Shown: positions 33,484-45,864, counted from the first letter of the stretch. The stretch: 64,000 nt of DNA from Caenorhabditis remanei (GCF_010183535.1 NC_071332.1:6262001-6326000), one strand, 5' to 3'. Notes: generated by a model from the letters alone, not told the origin. Numbers and translations: made by a program.

Positions 33484-36470
33484 CCACGGGCTACGTCTGT
33501 CAAACAGATACTTTTCTATCAAAGCACATTATGTTCTCTTTGTAAACATCTATATTTTTCACATGAAGCCTTGTTGAGTCGTCTGAAAACATTGTTGCTC
33601 CTTTCCTCTCTTCTCAATTTCTCACTATGACAACAGCAGCTTCCAATTTCGAAAAGCGACTATAGTTTTAGCAAATACTCTACTGAAACATCCCTGTTGA
33701 GAGGTGGAGACTACGGTAGCTTCCCAACCAAGTGCTTCTTATTACCTGACACATCTGCCAGAATGAAAATAGGGAGCCATCTCTCGCCCACACCTGTCAA
33801 GATGGCGGTGCCATCCCATAAAAACATTCCCAAACTCTTCTTTGACCTACATCCTCTCCATTCCATCCGTTCCATCTCTCATCTCCATTAATCTTATGTG
33901 TCAGCTCCATGCTCAGAAGATATTTTTATCACTTGTTGTTCGATACAAACAATCCGACGGAAAACAACTCTCGCCGTCGTAAAGCCGTCAAATCCATCGT
34001 CTTGGCCCTCATCAGTTATCAGAAAATCCAGTAAATATATTTCTTTTTTTTGGAAGAGGAAGAAGTGGCGGAGTCAGAGCGAACCCACATAAACAACTGG
34101 AGTCTATTCTCCTTTTTGTAAAACTAGACTGCTGTCAATCTTTCTTTTTCTTCTCTTTTTTCCGGGTCCCTCTATTCCTCTGAAATTCTGAAGGACCTTC
34201 TTTCTGTCCTTCTTCCAAATCTTATTGTTTATTTTATTTGTCCCCTCCTCCCCTCTTCTACGTGCACTTTGTCTTATTTTTTTCTTCACCTTCTCCTTCT
34301 TTTATTACCTCAACGTTCTTTTGTCGAAGAAAAAGAAAAAAAGAAGATGTAGATGGAAGAGAAGCCGAATGAAATCACACGAAGAAAAGATGGGAGGCGC
34401 AGAAAAAGAGAAGGAAGCTGAAGACGTGCAGAAGTCTTTCGCCCCAATTCTGCTTCTCCCACACGAGCTTATGCTTTTTTTTGGAATTTTCTGCATTTTG
34501 AAGTACTACTTGCTCTCTTTTTCTCACTCCTACACACAACTCTTGTTTAGATTTCCCCCCTCTTTGCAATTATTACAGAGCACTACGAAAAACGCACAAA
34601 TGCGATAAGAAATGGGGAGGAATGACACGGAAAATTAATTGCGACTTTCCATTTCTAAAGGGGTTTGCAGTTCAAAACTCAAACAAGCAAAGTCAGAATG
34701 TGACATGACTCCTAAATTTGTAGTTTGAAGAAGCTACAGTAATCCAAAAGCCCAGAGACTGCTCCTTTTGATTCTTCGATCATTTTATTGTTCTCTGAAA
34801 TCTATCGGCCGAGAAAATTTACCAATAGGATTAGGTCTTCTTTTTTGCCAATAACACCTTTTCCCTTTTATTCTGATTACTTTTAACAGCGGAAACAACT
34901 TGACAATTGATTTGATTAATTTGTTCAGACTGCCCCAACATCCTCTTTCTCCAAAATGTTTACTTCAATCCTCATCAAATTTGTGTTTTTCCCTCCACTC
35001 CATTCTTTCATTCTCTTATGTCGTTAATCACTTTCTTACGAATACTGGAACATATTTAAATAGTGATTCTCCTTTTTCCCAACGCTTCCATTCTTCTCCG
35101 ACACGTCGAGACACACGACGGCCAACAAACATTAGGTGATTTTTTGTCTCAATTCACGGTTTTCCACCTTATCACCTTTACCCGATGAGAATGATTATAA
35201 TCGGGTGGGTGGTGTCTGAACTGTTGCCATTTCCAAAGGTTGTCTTTTGTGAAAGAGACAGAAGAATTTAAAAAGAATTGGTGTCCTAAAAAAGTTCACG
35301 CAAGAAATAATTTACGCGTGAACTTTGTAGTCGCTTCACCTGGAAGTTTGCAGTCCGCCACGTGGCAAGCAACGTGTCGATTTTATCGCAGTTATTCTTC
35401 TAACGACCTGGATTTTTCATTTTAGTTCTCATTTTTTTAGTTTCAATTTTTTCAATTTTTTTTAACTGATCGCTGAAATCTGTCAATTTTTGAATGAATT
35501 CCTTTCGCGCCTTTTGGTGTAGCCGCGTTTGTAAGATAGTTGAAAAGCAATAACTTTAATTATAGGGTTGGATTAAAATTATATATTAAATTCTCTCCCA
35601 AAAATTCTCAAAAATTTAATATTTTGAAAAAAATTTTAACCCCCGATAGCTTCCCCGTATGCCATGTAGTGATAGATATCCTATCAATTTCTCAACAAAA
35701 AAAAACGTCTTGTCACTCACTTCCGAGATGCCGGACCCAGAAGCGACAGAAAACGAGTGAGTTGGCGTCTTCTCTGTACTTTTGGGCGCTGCGTCTCCCA
35801 CGACGGGAGTGCTCCCTTTCGTTCTCTATCTCTCTTATCTCTCCTAGTTGAGTGTTCTTTGCTCCCTCGTCCGTTTCTCTCTCTCTTCTTTTCATCTGCC
35901 TCATATACACACTCACCCACCACCGTCAACGTTTCTTCCCTCCGATGTGTGGACCTCCTTCTTCTTCTTCATCTTTGCCAAACCTCTTACTACCTACCTG
36001 TTCCGTGAAGTGAGCTGGGAGTGAGGAGAAAAGAGAAGTGCATCCAACCTGTTGAAACAATCAGGGTCAGTCTCAGCCCAATCTAATAGGAGGGTCATTT
36101 TCGTCTCCCCCGTTCCCTAAATGTACTTTTACACTGTATGTTTGTCTAGCCTTCCTCCTTGCGGACTGCAAATGTTATGGCGCGGAAAAAAATTCAAAAA
36201 ATGCATGTAGCCAGCAGCATTTCGCAAATCCTTCCTGGGCTCTCTCCATCCAACTTGGCCATTTTTCTCTCTTCCTGAAAACTTATTTTTCCTTCTTTTC
36301 TGGAGTCCTTTCGGAAGAATACATTCTTATTTCACCCCTTCATTCAACGACCTTCGTCGTTTTTCGGTTTTTCGTTTTTCGGCCTCCATCGCAATCGAAA
36401 CACGTCATACGCCATTCATTCGATTGTATTGCAGACGCCGACCACACTGGAGACTCCAACGGCCTTCGAT
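33484..36470. other. Unique upstream region of the forkhead-like gene
   Basis: No coding gene is supported; the frames here are low-complexity. At 35,728 there is a short frame ATGCCGGACCCAGAAGCG... ending in GA|GTGAGT, a possible alternative first exon, but joining it to the acceptor at 36,434 gives the wrong frame, so it may be a 10-codon upstream ORF. The CT-rich tract at 35,810-35,990 is typical of nematode promoters. A TATTGCAG acceptor ends at 36,434, 36 nt before the chosen start. Confidence 0.4.
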
Positions 36471-39304
36471 ATGGATGAGCAGCAGTCTGGCATGGAGATG
36501 ATGCTGTCTGCGATGGTATCCCCGCTAGATGATGATCTACCATGGCAGTTTGATGATCAAATCATCAAGGAGAATGGTGAGACTATTTCTACTGTGAATT
36601 ACAGTACTCTAGATCTCAAATTCTTTTGAAAAAAATCAAAAAATTGAAAAAATCTTGATCAAAACATTCAAATAATCATCTAAAACCTTTGAAATGTTTG
36701 AATACTTTCATCATGCGTCGTAACTCTCTCGCTCTATCTCTTTCTCAAACGAAAACATATTGCATTGTCTATTCTTCCACCTCAACAATATTTTCTTCCA
36801 GACACCCTGGATTCTGCAGCACAAAGTCCATCGTCAAGTCTGTTCTCCGACTTCGACGATTCGTGCACCTCGTCCTTCTCCTCTTCACTCTCATCTCCAT
36901 CCTTCACATCTTCTTCTGATCCAGGAAGTGAGTCGCCTCGAAGATCCACACGTTGTGTGTACAGTTTTTCCTCTATTACAGCCAGTGCGCTGTCTTCGTT
37001 CGATATGATGATGAGCATGTTCCCGGATCCAACGATTCCTACAGTCAGTGATGAGAGGATGATGGCACCACCTGCCACGCCCGTACGGAAAAACGTTGTC
37101 GGTAAGGAAGTTGAAGGCAAAGTTCTGTAAACTTTCAGAAATTTTCAGTCCGAAGACGCCCACGTGAATGTTCAATGGTTTGTTGGCTCTTCAGAACACT
37201 TCTGACATCCGAATATCGTGCTCTTCCAGTCAATGCGATTTTTGAGATATTCGAAGAGACGGTGAGTATCTTTATTTTCAAGTTTCGCTCTATTTAGTTA
37301 ACATATTTTCAATTTCAGATGCAGCAAACAACAGCTGGAAGTGGCCGTCATTACCGTCAGTCGATTCGACATTGTCTGATGACTTCTGCCGTTTTTGTTC
37401 GTGTTCTGACACCAAATGTAAGAATTTCCGTTGGCTATCAAATATCTTTTTTGCTCTCTAGTGTAAAAAGTTTCACCGGAGATCGCGTTTCCCTCGCTCT
37501 TTCTCTTTTTCGCAAAAATACAAATAACAGAACAAAAAAACATTCGAACAGATTATGAGATTTCTGTTGCAAAACCCTATTTAGTTGGCAGCGCGACCTG
37601 TTCGCAAACAAACAATTTCGCACACTTCTTATCAAAACTTTCAATTTATCAAATAAATTGAAACGTGAAAATTGTAATATTTATAAAGTTTCGAGTAATC
37701 TTTGCACCAACAATCCACAGTGTTGTTTCGGAAGCAAAAAGCTGTGTGTGCCGATTTTTTGAGACGAGAACAAATAGGAAAAGAAGCACTTGGAAAAAGG
37801 GGAAGAGCAGCGATGGATGCACGTACTGTGCTCGTAAGATCATCTTCCGTAATAAATTATGCAAGGGAGAATCTGCTAAGTCGAGTAAATATATCATCTA
37901 GAAGCTACAAGATATAGTGTAGTCACCCCGAATGTTTCTCGTTTCTGCCAAGATGTACAATGACCGCGGTAATCTAATATAAGTGTATTTCGCTGCGCAT
38001 ATTTATTGATTATGAATAACGATCAGAGAACGAAAACACAGTTCAGAGAACAATTCGAGTTTAAAAAATAATAGCAGCAGATGCTTTTCTTTTTATCTCC
38101 CGCCGCTTGGCATTTCAAAAAACATTTCAAAAGCAATTTTCGAAAAAGAAAGCACTCAAATATCATCTATTTTCTTTCAGCCTCGCAAGGATTTCCTGGT
38201 GATGAACGAGCAAGGCTCTTGGTGGACAGTTCATCCAGATTGTGAGATGGCATGTGCCGAGCACGTCTTCAAAAGTGGATCCGCTCATCGTTGCCCCCCT
38301 CAAGCGTCGATTCCAGCGTATTACGCAAGGTATTCAATCATTCTGTCTGGATGTCTGACATACTTCGGAATTTGGGAGAGAAAAAAACAATGAAAAAAGT
38401 GTGCCCTTCGATCTCTTATCAGTGTAATGTGCTTCTCCAATCTCTTTCCTGGTATCGCGGGAACACTGAAACATAACAGAGATCGTTGTGTCTCGTGAGA
38501 AAAGTGTTGCCAACTACTGTAGGGATAAGAATAAGGAGAAATAGTTTTTAGCTCTTGTCTCTCACAAATGCTCGTTCCTACGATAGGTTGCAACCAAATA
38601 TTTGTGTTGCACGCATCTTCTTCCCCTACTGAGTTCTTTTCTTTTTCTCTCATTTCTATCAAAACCGCGATCATCAATACTCTTCGACCCGAAAGAATCT
38701 CCACCCGGGGCTTACAACACGTACTCAAAGTGTGCCACCGGCATTTGATTTCATGAGAAGAAGAGATGAGTGACGATGTGAGAGGCATTGTGTGTAAAAA
38801 TGTGTTGTTTTGTTATCTAGTTGCTTATCGCAATTGATGAGGAAAAACGAGGAAGTGATTGGAAACAGAGAATAATGGGAAAAAATTTATATTATTTCAG
38901 AGTTCGACAAGAGGAAGCGAAGACTATCAGTACTGGAAGTACAAGTACCGGACCGATTCGATCTCATTTCGGATACTCGTCAGCTCCGTCTTCTGAATGT
39001 TCTTCATCGTCATCGTCTTCTGCATCATCACCAGCACCATCGATGAGTGTACGGAGATTTGATCCAATTCGAAAAGTGACGTATGGATCGATTAATTCTG
39101 GACCAAGAGTTGCTTATAAACCGTTTCAATCCGGGTTAGTGTGATCCTATTTCTAACAAAAAATAATTGATTTTTCTTTTCAGATACACTCAAAAAATTA
39201 CAAGTGGACGTATGGAAACTGCCACTCCGCAGCAGCCAACACTTCTGAATCCTCGCTCAATATTGCTCAACGACATCACAATTGACCACGAAGAAGTCGT
39301 CTAG
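36471..39304 (+). CDS. Divergent forkhead/winged-helix transcription factor, eight exons, 355 aa
   Basis: Exons: 36,471-36,576, 36,802-36,927, 36,982-37,101, 37,149-37,261, 37,319-37,417, 38,181-38,329, 38,901-39,134, 39,184-39,304 (1,068 nt). The N-terminus is acidic and Ser-rich (MDEQQSGMEMMLSAMVSPLD). Residues about 118-215 align with a forkhead domain: a basic RRRPRE, then helix 1 CSMVCWLLRTLL, helix 2 ALPVNAIFEIFEE, the recognition helix HYRQSIRHCLMTSAVFVRV (SIRH at 170-173) and wing GSWWTVHPDCE (200-209). Canonical factors read NSIRHNLS; Q replaces N here and CLM replaces NLS. The C-terminus is Ser-rich. Expected role: nuclear DNA-binding regulator. The start was chosen as the first in-frame ATG after an acceptor. 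The symbol is left open because no standard C. elegans fkh gene matches clearly from memory. Confidence 0.8.
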
Positions 39305-39969
39305 ACAATTAGCTGATCTTCATGCAATTTCAATGAAACGGGATATCAATTTGTGCCAAAAAGCTTTCCTCTATTTTAGTCATGCATTTTAGTTTTCTTC
39401 TTTCATTAGATCATCAAAAATCCAAATAATTCTTAGTCAATGACACAAAAAAACTCAAAAAAATCCACACAAAGTTTCTTTCTCAAATCTCATAATACGG
39501 TGATCATTCATTTCTTCTGTAACAGAAGCTCTTCCCCTTAACCCCCGTCCCTTAGCTCTCAGATTTCATGTTTAATATTCCTTTCGTGTCCCATTCATCT
39601 TTAATTTCTTTTTATCTCTCGTCATTTAGCCCTCCCCAATCATTTTATCGGTTGTGTATGCGTGTGCTCTTTTCTCTATTTTTAAAGTAGACAATAATTT
39701 ACGTCTCCTCCCTCTCTCATACATTCTACGGAACCTTCGAAAATCTAGAAAAAATTGTTCTACTAATAAAAATTAAAACTATGATTGGTCCCTATTTACC
39801 TGACAAAAAATAAATTGGGTTCAAATTGGAAAAAAGAAAAAAAGGCAATCAAGAAGTCATTGTGTGCGTGCCAAAAAATACAAGTTTTATTAACTTTTGG
39901 TCCAAACAGGTGGAAATTGGTGGTTATACTATATTTATATCAATCTGAAACTGAAATTCTCAAAGAGAA
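39305..39969. terminator. 3' UTR of the forkhead-like gene and spacer
   Basis: AT- and pyrimidine-rich sequence with an AATAAA at about 39,764-39,769, about 460 nt after the stop. No other gene is seen before the ET-module gene at 39,970. Confidence 0.4.
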
Positions 39970-41357
39970 ATGTATTTTCTGCTGAAATTCTTCATTCAAA
40001 CTCTGTATTTTTCGGAAGTCGCTTCTGTCAAATGTTTTCTGAACAATCTATATGGACAAAACTTGTAAGTTTTAAATCTGAAAAAAAAAAAACAAAAATA
40101 AACTAATTTCCAGAACTTGCGAAGGTGATTTTTGTGTCATAGTTCGACCTGGAATGTTTGCAATGGGCATGATCCAGGTTGTCTTATTTCAAAAATTTCA
40201 TTCTTCATCGAGATTTTCAGACCTGCATTTCGGGTGCACAGAAGCCATCATATCCGTGTTCATTGCATTATGATGATGAGTTGGAATGCTATTGCGAGTA
40301 GGTCACATTGTATCCGATAGCAGCGAAAATACATCAAATTTCAGCACGAATTTCTGTAATACACCCAAACTCTATCGCTCGAACATAACAGTTTTACCAA
40401 TTATCGAATGTAAAGAAGTCACTGGAAGAGATTACACTGCGGCTGCATGTAATAATTGTGTTCGAATCAAGTCATATGTAATGGAATTAAAAAAAAACTT
40501 TTTTATCAAATGTTTTCAGCAAATATTTGACGGTGAGCCCACTGAAAATGAGTATATTCAATGTGGGAGAAATGGAGAATCCAGTATTTTTATTTTTGAT
40601 CCAATACTATCTCCGAAGGAAATGATAGCCAAAAGTTTTTTCTCAGATGCATGTTATAATGTATCAATGCATCCAGATCATTTTTATCTTTATTGTAGAT
40701 GTAAACAGGTAGGGTTACTGTACCTACAGTAGTCACGGTTAAAAGTTTCCAGGCAAACTGCAACTCTCCTGAATCTGATCTACCGTATCCCATCTCTCCA
40801 CCTACAGTAACCTGCCATGTTTCCGGGTTTGATGAGGATGTGAATCGTAAAAATTATAAGAATAGAACATCCACTTATTATCAAGAATTGACAACAAATG
40901 ATAGCTATTTTGATAAAGGAAGTGAGGGAAAATTTTTTGAAATGGGGGAAAAAAACTTTAATTTTTTCAGAGGAGTGTCGTGGTCACTATTGTTTTATTG
41001 GAATTGATCAGGCTTACATAGGAGAAGCTCCTGAAACTTCTTCGGTTCATTACAAAGGGTGTGTTTCAGCAAATGAGCAAGGGGATTATAAGATTAAGGT
41101 ATTTGAGTTGAGAAGAGAATGCTCCAGAATTTGAGAGTATGAAATTTCAGATGGGCTACATGTTCCTGAATGACTTCCCCTATTACTTTTGCAACACAGA
41201 TTTTTGTAATTCGGATATAAAAACTGCGTTGAGGGAATCCAAGAGGAATTTGAGTATGGCAATGCACAGTTCCGGGCCGAGAGAGAATTTTGAGAAGACC
41301 CAATTTTATTGTTTTTTTGGTTTTCAGCTTTCTTTGCATTGTATATTTTATCTCTAA
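39970..41357 (+). CDS. ET-module cysteine-rich secreted/GPI-type protein 1, eight exons, 353 aa
   Basis: Exons: 39,970-40,064, 40,114-40,177, 40,221-40,297, 40,345-40,477, 40,520-40,708, 40,753-40,921, 40,971-41,098, 41,151-41,357 (1,062 nt). It starts with a signal peptide (MYFLLKFFIQTLYFSEVASV). Cysteine patterns TCEGDFC, ECYCDTNFCN, ACNNC, YCRCKQANC, ECRGHYCFIG and YFCNTDFCN are those of the nematode ET module (two modules with a linking region). An N-glycosylation site (NLT) lies next to the first module. The C-terminus is hydrophobic (FFGFQLSLHCIFYL), as in GPI-anchored or membrane-tethered proteins. Function of the family is unknown; location is extracellular. A paralogue with the same exon pattern follows. 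An AATAAA lies at 41,377-41,382. Confidence 0.78.
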
Positions 41358-41978
41358 TTTTCCATAATTTTTCAACAATAAATCTTCAAATGCTTCGCAG
41401 TAGAAATCAGTGTTTTGATTATTTTTTATACTGATTCTCGAAGAAAAATAAACCAAAACTTCATAGAGACTGTTATTCAATTACAGAAAATTTATTTGTC
41501 AGATCACAATGTTTTGTATTTCTACAGCAACAGTTTCCGAGTGACAACGTCACAATTTGATCTCGATGTTTACTGAAAAATAGATTTCAAATTTCATTGA
41601 TTCCATCTTCAGAGAGGTGGAACAAAAGTATGTCAACTGAAAACGTAATTTTCGCCCCGTGATTATCACTTTCTGAAAGTTTCGTAGATTTCTGACTGTT
41701 TGTTACTTTGGGAGATATGATTGAAATATACTGATTTACTCGAAAAGTAAATTTTGCTACAGTATATATTCAATACACATACATATTTTCTTGTTTCATA
41801 ATCTCCTATACTTAGAACTAGCCCAACTCCACCTCGTGACTGCCAAATCTTGATCAAAAAGTTATAAACGTCGTTTATTGTTTTTTCTAAAGCGTTTTGA
41901 TTAAGTCTGGTGTGAGTCGAGTCAAATATTTGGACACATTTTTGACCAGTTTTGGTATTCAATTCACTTCAAAAACAT
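41358..41978. other. Spacer between the two ET-module genes
   Basis: AT-rich. The minus-strand frame at 41,666-41,962 has no splice structure or recognisable domain, so it is not called. It holds the 3' end of gene 1 and the promoter of gene 2. Confidence 0.4.
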
Positions 41979-43535
41979 ATGAATTCAACATCTCTATTTC
42001 TGATTCTCATCTATCTTTACAGTTTTTTGAATACATCAATTGCCGTAACATGCTACCGAGAGAACAGTTTATTATCCAATAAGTGAGATAACAGACTAGA
42101 AACGACCCCTCCAATCCAATAGTTTCAGAACATGTGAAGGAGATTTCTGTGTTGCGATACGAACTGGACCATGGGTGACTTTAAGAGTAATTAGGGTTTG
42201 TTGAATACCTCAAACATAAAATACTTAATTTTACAAATTTCTGACATGCATTACCGGAATCAAAATGCCTTCGTATTCTTGCTCATTGCAGTGGGATGAC
42301 GAGATGACATGCTATTGCAAGTAAATTTTTCGAACTCTGATTGTTTCCAATGTTTCTATAATTTCAGCACCGATTTTTGCAACAACGACAAGATATTTTT
42401 CTCCAACTTTACTTCGTTACCAATTATTGAATGCAAACAAGTACACCGACGAAAATATATGTTAGTGTCTTGCAACAATTGTATCCGGATCATTTCTTAT
42501 GTCAGTTAAAACATTTTAGCAAATTTGAAAGTGCTAGATTTTCAGGTGAAAAACAGAATTGGTCCAAGTAATTCCGATGATGAGGAGTTGGTTCAATGTA
42601 GTATAAACGGGGAATCGTCGGAGTTTGTCGGGGATACAACATCATTGAGAGAGGAGATGATTGCAAGGAACTTTTTTGTTGATGCATGTTATAATATCTC
42701 AATGCACAAAGAGCACTTTTATGTCTACTGTAGGTGTGCGAAGGTAATGATCAGTGCAATATTAACAGGCTGAAAATCACAAGCTTTGACAGTTTATCAC
42801 GGCGTTACTGGTAAACCCATAAGATTAAATCTTGTACGTATTTCCCATACAAAAAAATCAACTACAATAAACCTCTAGGTTGAGGTACATCGCATATTGA
42901 AATCGATAATATGAGACCAACTTAGCTATCCAAATAATTTCAGACTGATTGCAACTCCCCTGAAGTCCCCATACCGTATCCCCTCTCTAAACCTACAGTA
43001 ACCTGCTACACCAGTGGATTCGACGCGTCTATATACCCAAAAAAATACGAGAAACCTGACACTTATTTTCAAGACAATTACATAAAGTTAATGGCTAATG
43101 ATAGCTATGTTGATGTTGAAAGTAACCTCTTCATTTTTAAACTTCAAAAATTGTTTGTTTCACTTTCAGGTACTTGTAAAGGAGACTACTGTTTTATTGC
43201 AACTGTCACAGCGGATACCGAAGAGAATGAGATGGATGTCTTTTACAAAGGATGTATTTCAGCGAATGAGCACGGGAATTATAGTATTCCGGTATGTGCT
43301 TTGGGACTAACATATGGGAAGTTGCTAACGTTTTCAGCTTGGTTACATGTATCTCAATGAGATTCCCTATTACATTTGCAATACGGATTACTGTAACTTG
43401 AACAGAGATACTGCATTGGCGAAGAATGCAACAGTCAAAGTGGTTCGATCTATTCAAAAAGAGGAAGAGAAGTATTCCGACAAGAGATCTATAAGGCTCT
43501 TACTATGCATCACGCTGTTCTTTTTCATGTTCTAA
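41979..43535 (+). CDS. ET-module cysteine-rich protein 2, eight exons, 355 aa if exon 3 is spliced normally
   Basis: Exons: 41,979-42,082, 42,129-42,186, 42,244-42,320, 42,368-42,500, 42,546-42,743, 42,944-43,121, 43,170-43,291, 43,338-43,535 (1,068 nt). Signal peptide MNSTSLFLILIYLYSFLNTS; modules TCEGDFC, CYCNTDFCNN, SCNNC, YCRCAK, TCKGDYCFIA, YICNTDYCN; hydrophobic tail LLLCITLFFFMF. All intron positions match gene 1, so the two arose by tandem duplication. The odd point is the acceptor of exon 3: it reads TTTCTG instead of TTTCAG (42,241-42,243 CTG). Without it, exon 3 (with three module cysteines) may be skipped or mis-spliced. Otherwise the frame is intact. It could be a very recent pseudogene, a polymorphism or a sequencing error. 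Confidence 0.68.
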
Positions 43536-44027
43536 ATATTAGAAAGCTTTTGAAGAAAAGACAATTATTTAAAAATAAAAGTGATTCCCATTCTCACATC
43601 TTGTTGTTTTGTATTTTGTAGCAGTCGGACTGCAAATCTTGTCTATCATCCTCCTGAAATTGGTCGGTTACTTGCTCAAAACCATGAGTTCTCAAAAAAG
43701 TAAGCTCAAACTTTTCCATGCCATTTCCTTTATTCTCCTTATTATATTTGAGAGCTTAAACGAGTTGCCTAAAACAGGTAACCTTCATTCCAACACTCTG
43801 GAACGATCTTTTGATTCAAATGATCCCTGAAGTTATTCGTTCCAATCCGTCGATTTCTTTTCATTTTCACACGTTTAATATCTCCAAGAAACTAATAACA
43901 CCTAATATCACTCCCTATGACGGCACGCTTTCAATTTCTCACCTGCTCTCTTTCTTACTTCGATCAAGAAATCATAACGTAACGGATGTAAATCATTTTT
44001 TACGAAAATCAAGGCAACTGAAACTAA
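43536..44027. other. Spacer with an orphan signal-peptide exon
   Basis: At 43,685 an ATG opens a signal-peptide-like frame (MSSQKSKLKLF, then HAISFILLIIFE) that ends in AAAACAG|GTAACC, a fair donor. Its phase (1) does not fit the next receptor exon (phase 0), so it is either a relic first exon or an unannotated short gene. Nothing else is seen. Confidence 0.35.
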
Positions 44028-45352
44028 ATGTTTTTCTTATTGTTTTTACATTTAATCTTCAAAATTTCTTCTGCTGTTGAGGATCCATGTAGACCTGAAA
44101 CACCATTTCAAGAGGTGAGGCTTTCAGGTTTAAAAATTGAAAACATTTTCTTTTTTTCAGTTGGTTGAGACAGTACCGGATGTGCAAAAAACCTGGATTT
44201 ATTACATTGTTATATCATGTTTCGTGTTGACTGCAATAGCATCAACGTTATTAACAGGAGCGTTTCTAGTAATGTCAGTGGCTCTTTGGAATCATCTAAA
44301 GACGGTGAGAATTCCCTATGAAAACAAAAACTTTATATTCTCATTCAGATGAAATTCTTCTGGTTCCTAACGCAGCTGACGTTTTCTTCATTTATGATTT
44401 CAAATTTAAATTTTTTCAATGTTCCAGCAACACTTCTTTCAGTTTCCACTAAACAACTCATACCATCGGGTAAGCCAAAAAAGCAAGTTCCAGGGAAAAT
44501 CAATGATTTCAGAACTGTATTTTATTGTGTTATATCTGATGGATTTCTTTCTTCATTCCATTCTTTTTTCCAATCTCGTCATTGCATTTCAAAGACTTTT
44601 CGTGTTCTTCCCTTCGAAAAAAAATGGAATTTCTTTTTGGAACGTAAGATTGATGTCTTGTTTTCAATTTTCAATTCACCGTTTCAGCCCACTTTTATAT
44701 TTATGGATGATCCTTATTTATACCTTACCAATTTTTATTTTATTCAGTTTATTCCAAAATGATTGCTCCTACAAATACAACGCAATCGAGCAAAAGTTTA
44801 AGCTATACTGCCCCAAAGTTGTCTCCGGAATCGAGAGTCTCACAAAAGAACCACCGGAAGGAATACGAATAGTTTGAATTTCTAATTCAAAATTTTGAGT
44901 CCGAAACCGATTGTTTTCAGCTGGAAAACGTCATCCAAGTGGGGATTCCAGTAGTCATTCTCGTGCTGTATATTGCTCTTGTGATTCGAGTTATAAAGCT
45001 GAAAAGAAGTAAAAGGAACACACATGAAATAATCATAGTGAAGCAAGCATTTTTCATTTTTGTCATGTTCCAAGTATGTTTTTAATTCTTTCATTTAGGG
45101 ATACATATTACTTCATTCCAGATCTACTATATAGTGACTCTGTTCGGGAAAACATTATATATCAACGTAGCAACTGCATTTTATCTAAAAAGAGCAATTC
45201 ATACTGCTGAAATTTTCGCAGGAGCTGCCACTCCATGTATTGTTTTCTCAACATCTCGTGAGATTCGGAAGATTGTTTCATCAAGAATAGGAGATGGATC
45301 TGCAGGAAAAGTTCCTTCCACAATTAAAGGGATCAGCTTTAGACAATCTTAA
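44028..45352 (+). CDS. Seven-TM serpentine receptor with cleavable signal peptide, 364 aa
   Basis: Exons: 44,028-44,114, 44,161-44,304, 44,349-44,469, 44,513-44,871, 44,921-45,073, 45,122-45,352 (1,095 nt). The first exon encodes a signal peptide (MFFLLFLHLIFKISSA) and a short extracellular stretch. TM1 is WIYYIVISCFVLTAIAS; TM3 is followed by AFQRLFVFF; TM4 PLLYLWMILIYTLPIFILF; TM5 IQVGIPVVILVLYIALVI; TM6 VKQAFFIFVMFQIYYIV; TM7 AEIFAGAATPCIVF. The C-terminal STSREIRKIV is typical of nematode chemoreceptors. The donor at 44,872 (AGTTTG) is weak but is the one that keeps phase; a GTAAGA at 44,644 would break the frame. Class and ligand are unknown. Confidence 0.72.
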
Positions 45353-45357
45353 TTTTG

Positions 45358-45363
45358 AATAAA
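45358..45363 (+). terminator. Polyadenylation signal AATAAA of the receptor gene
   Basis: AATAAA six nucleotides after the receptor stop codon. Confidence 0.45.
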
Positions 45364-45640
45364 TTAATTTTGTAAATCTCTCCATGTATCGTGCTGATTA
45401 GGTTCTTTTTTAAATTATGAACTTAGTTTCTTTTCCGATTTGCTTTCCACAAACATCACCAAGTTCAACGAGGAAATGCCCACGTCAAGCAGATGTCTTT
45501 GATGTCAATAATCTTCGTTCTTCGTTTTCCCATTTATCAGCTGTTCTATTATTCCTAATTGACATGAAATGATTCATACTCAGCTTGTTAGTTCTTCTAA
45601 ACTAACTTTCCACCATAAGTGTCCAATCTTAATCGGCAAT

Positions 45641-45864
45641 GAATTTATTCGAACCAACAGATCGTTATCCAGAGGTGAGAAATTCAGTTTTATAGATATA
45701 TTTCATAATTATAATTTCAGTTGGTTGAAACTACTTACGGTATTCACAAAAACTGGGTTTACTACTCTGTGATAACCGGGTTTGTATCAATTGTTGTTGT
45801 GGCAACATTATCGATCGGCGCATTCTTACTTTTCTCAAAATCTAAATGGAGTCTTTTGAAGACG
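45641..45864 (+). pseudogene. Truncated paralogue of the preceding receptor (first exons only)
   Basis: A short exon (MNLFEPTDRYPE, then GTGAGA) and the next exon LVETTYGIHKNWVYYSV...LLKT (45,721-45,864) parallel the receptor exon LVETVPDVQKTWIYYIV...LKT (44,161-44,304) in length, phase and most hydrophobic positions. Past 45,864 none of the remaining TM exons is present before max-1 ends at 46,255. This is a partial tandem duplicate that lacks TM2 to TM7. Confidence 0.7.

Noticed and set aside
44644..44687. 44-nt intron (GTAAGA...TTTCAG) inside receptor exon 4
   Set aside because: Removing it shifts the frame and loses TM4 and the following loop; reading through gives a continuous seven-TM protein.
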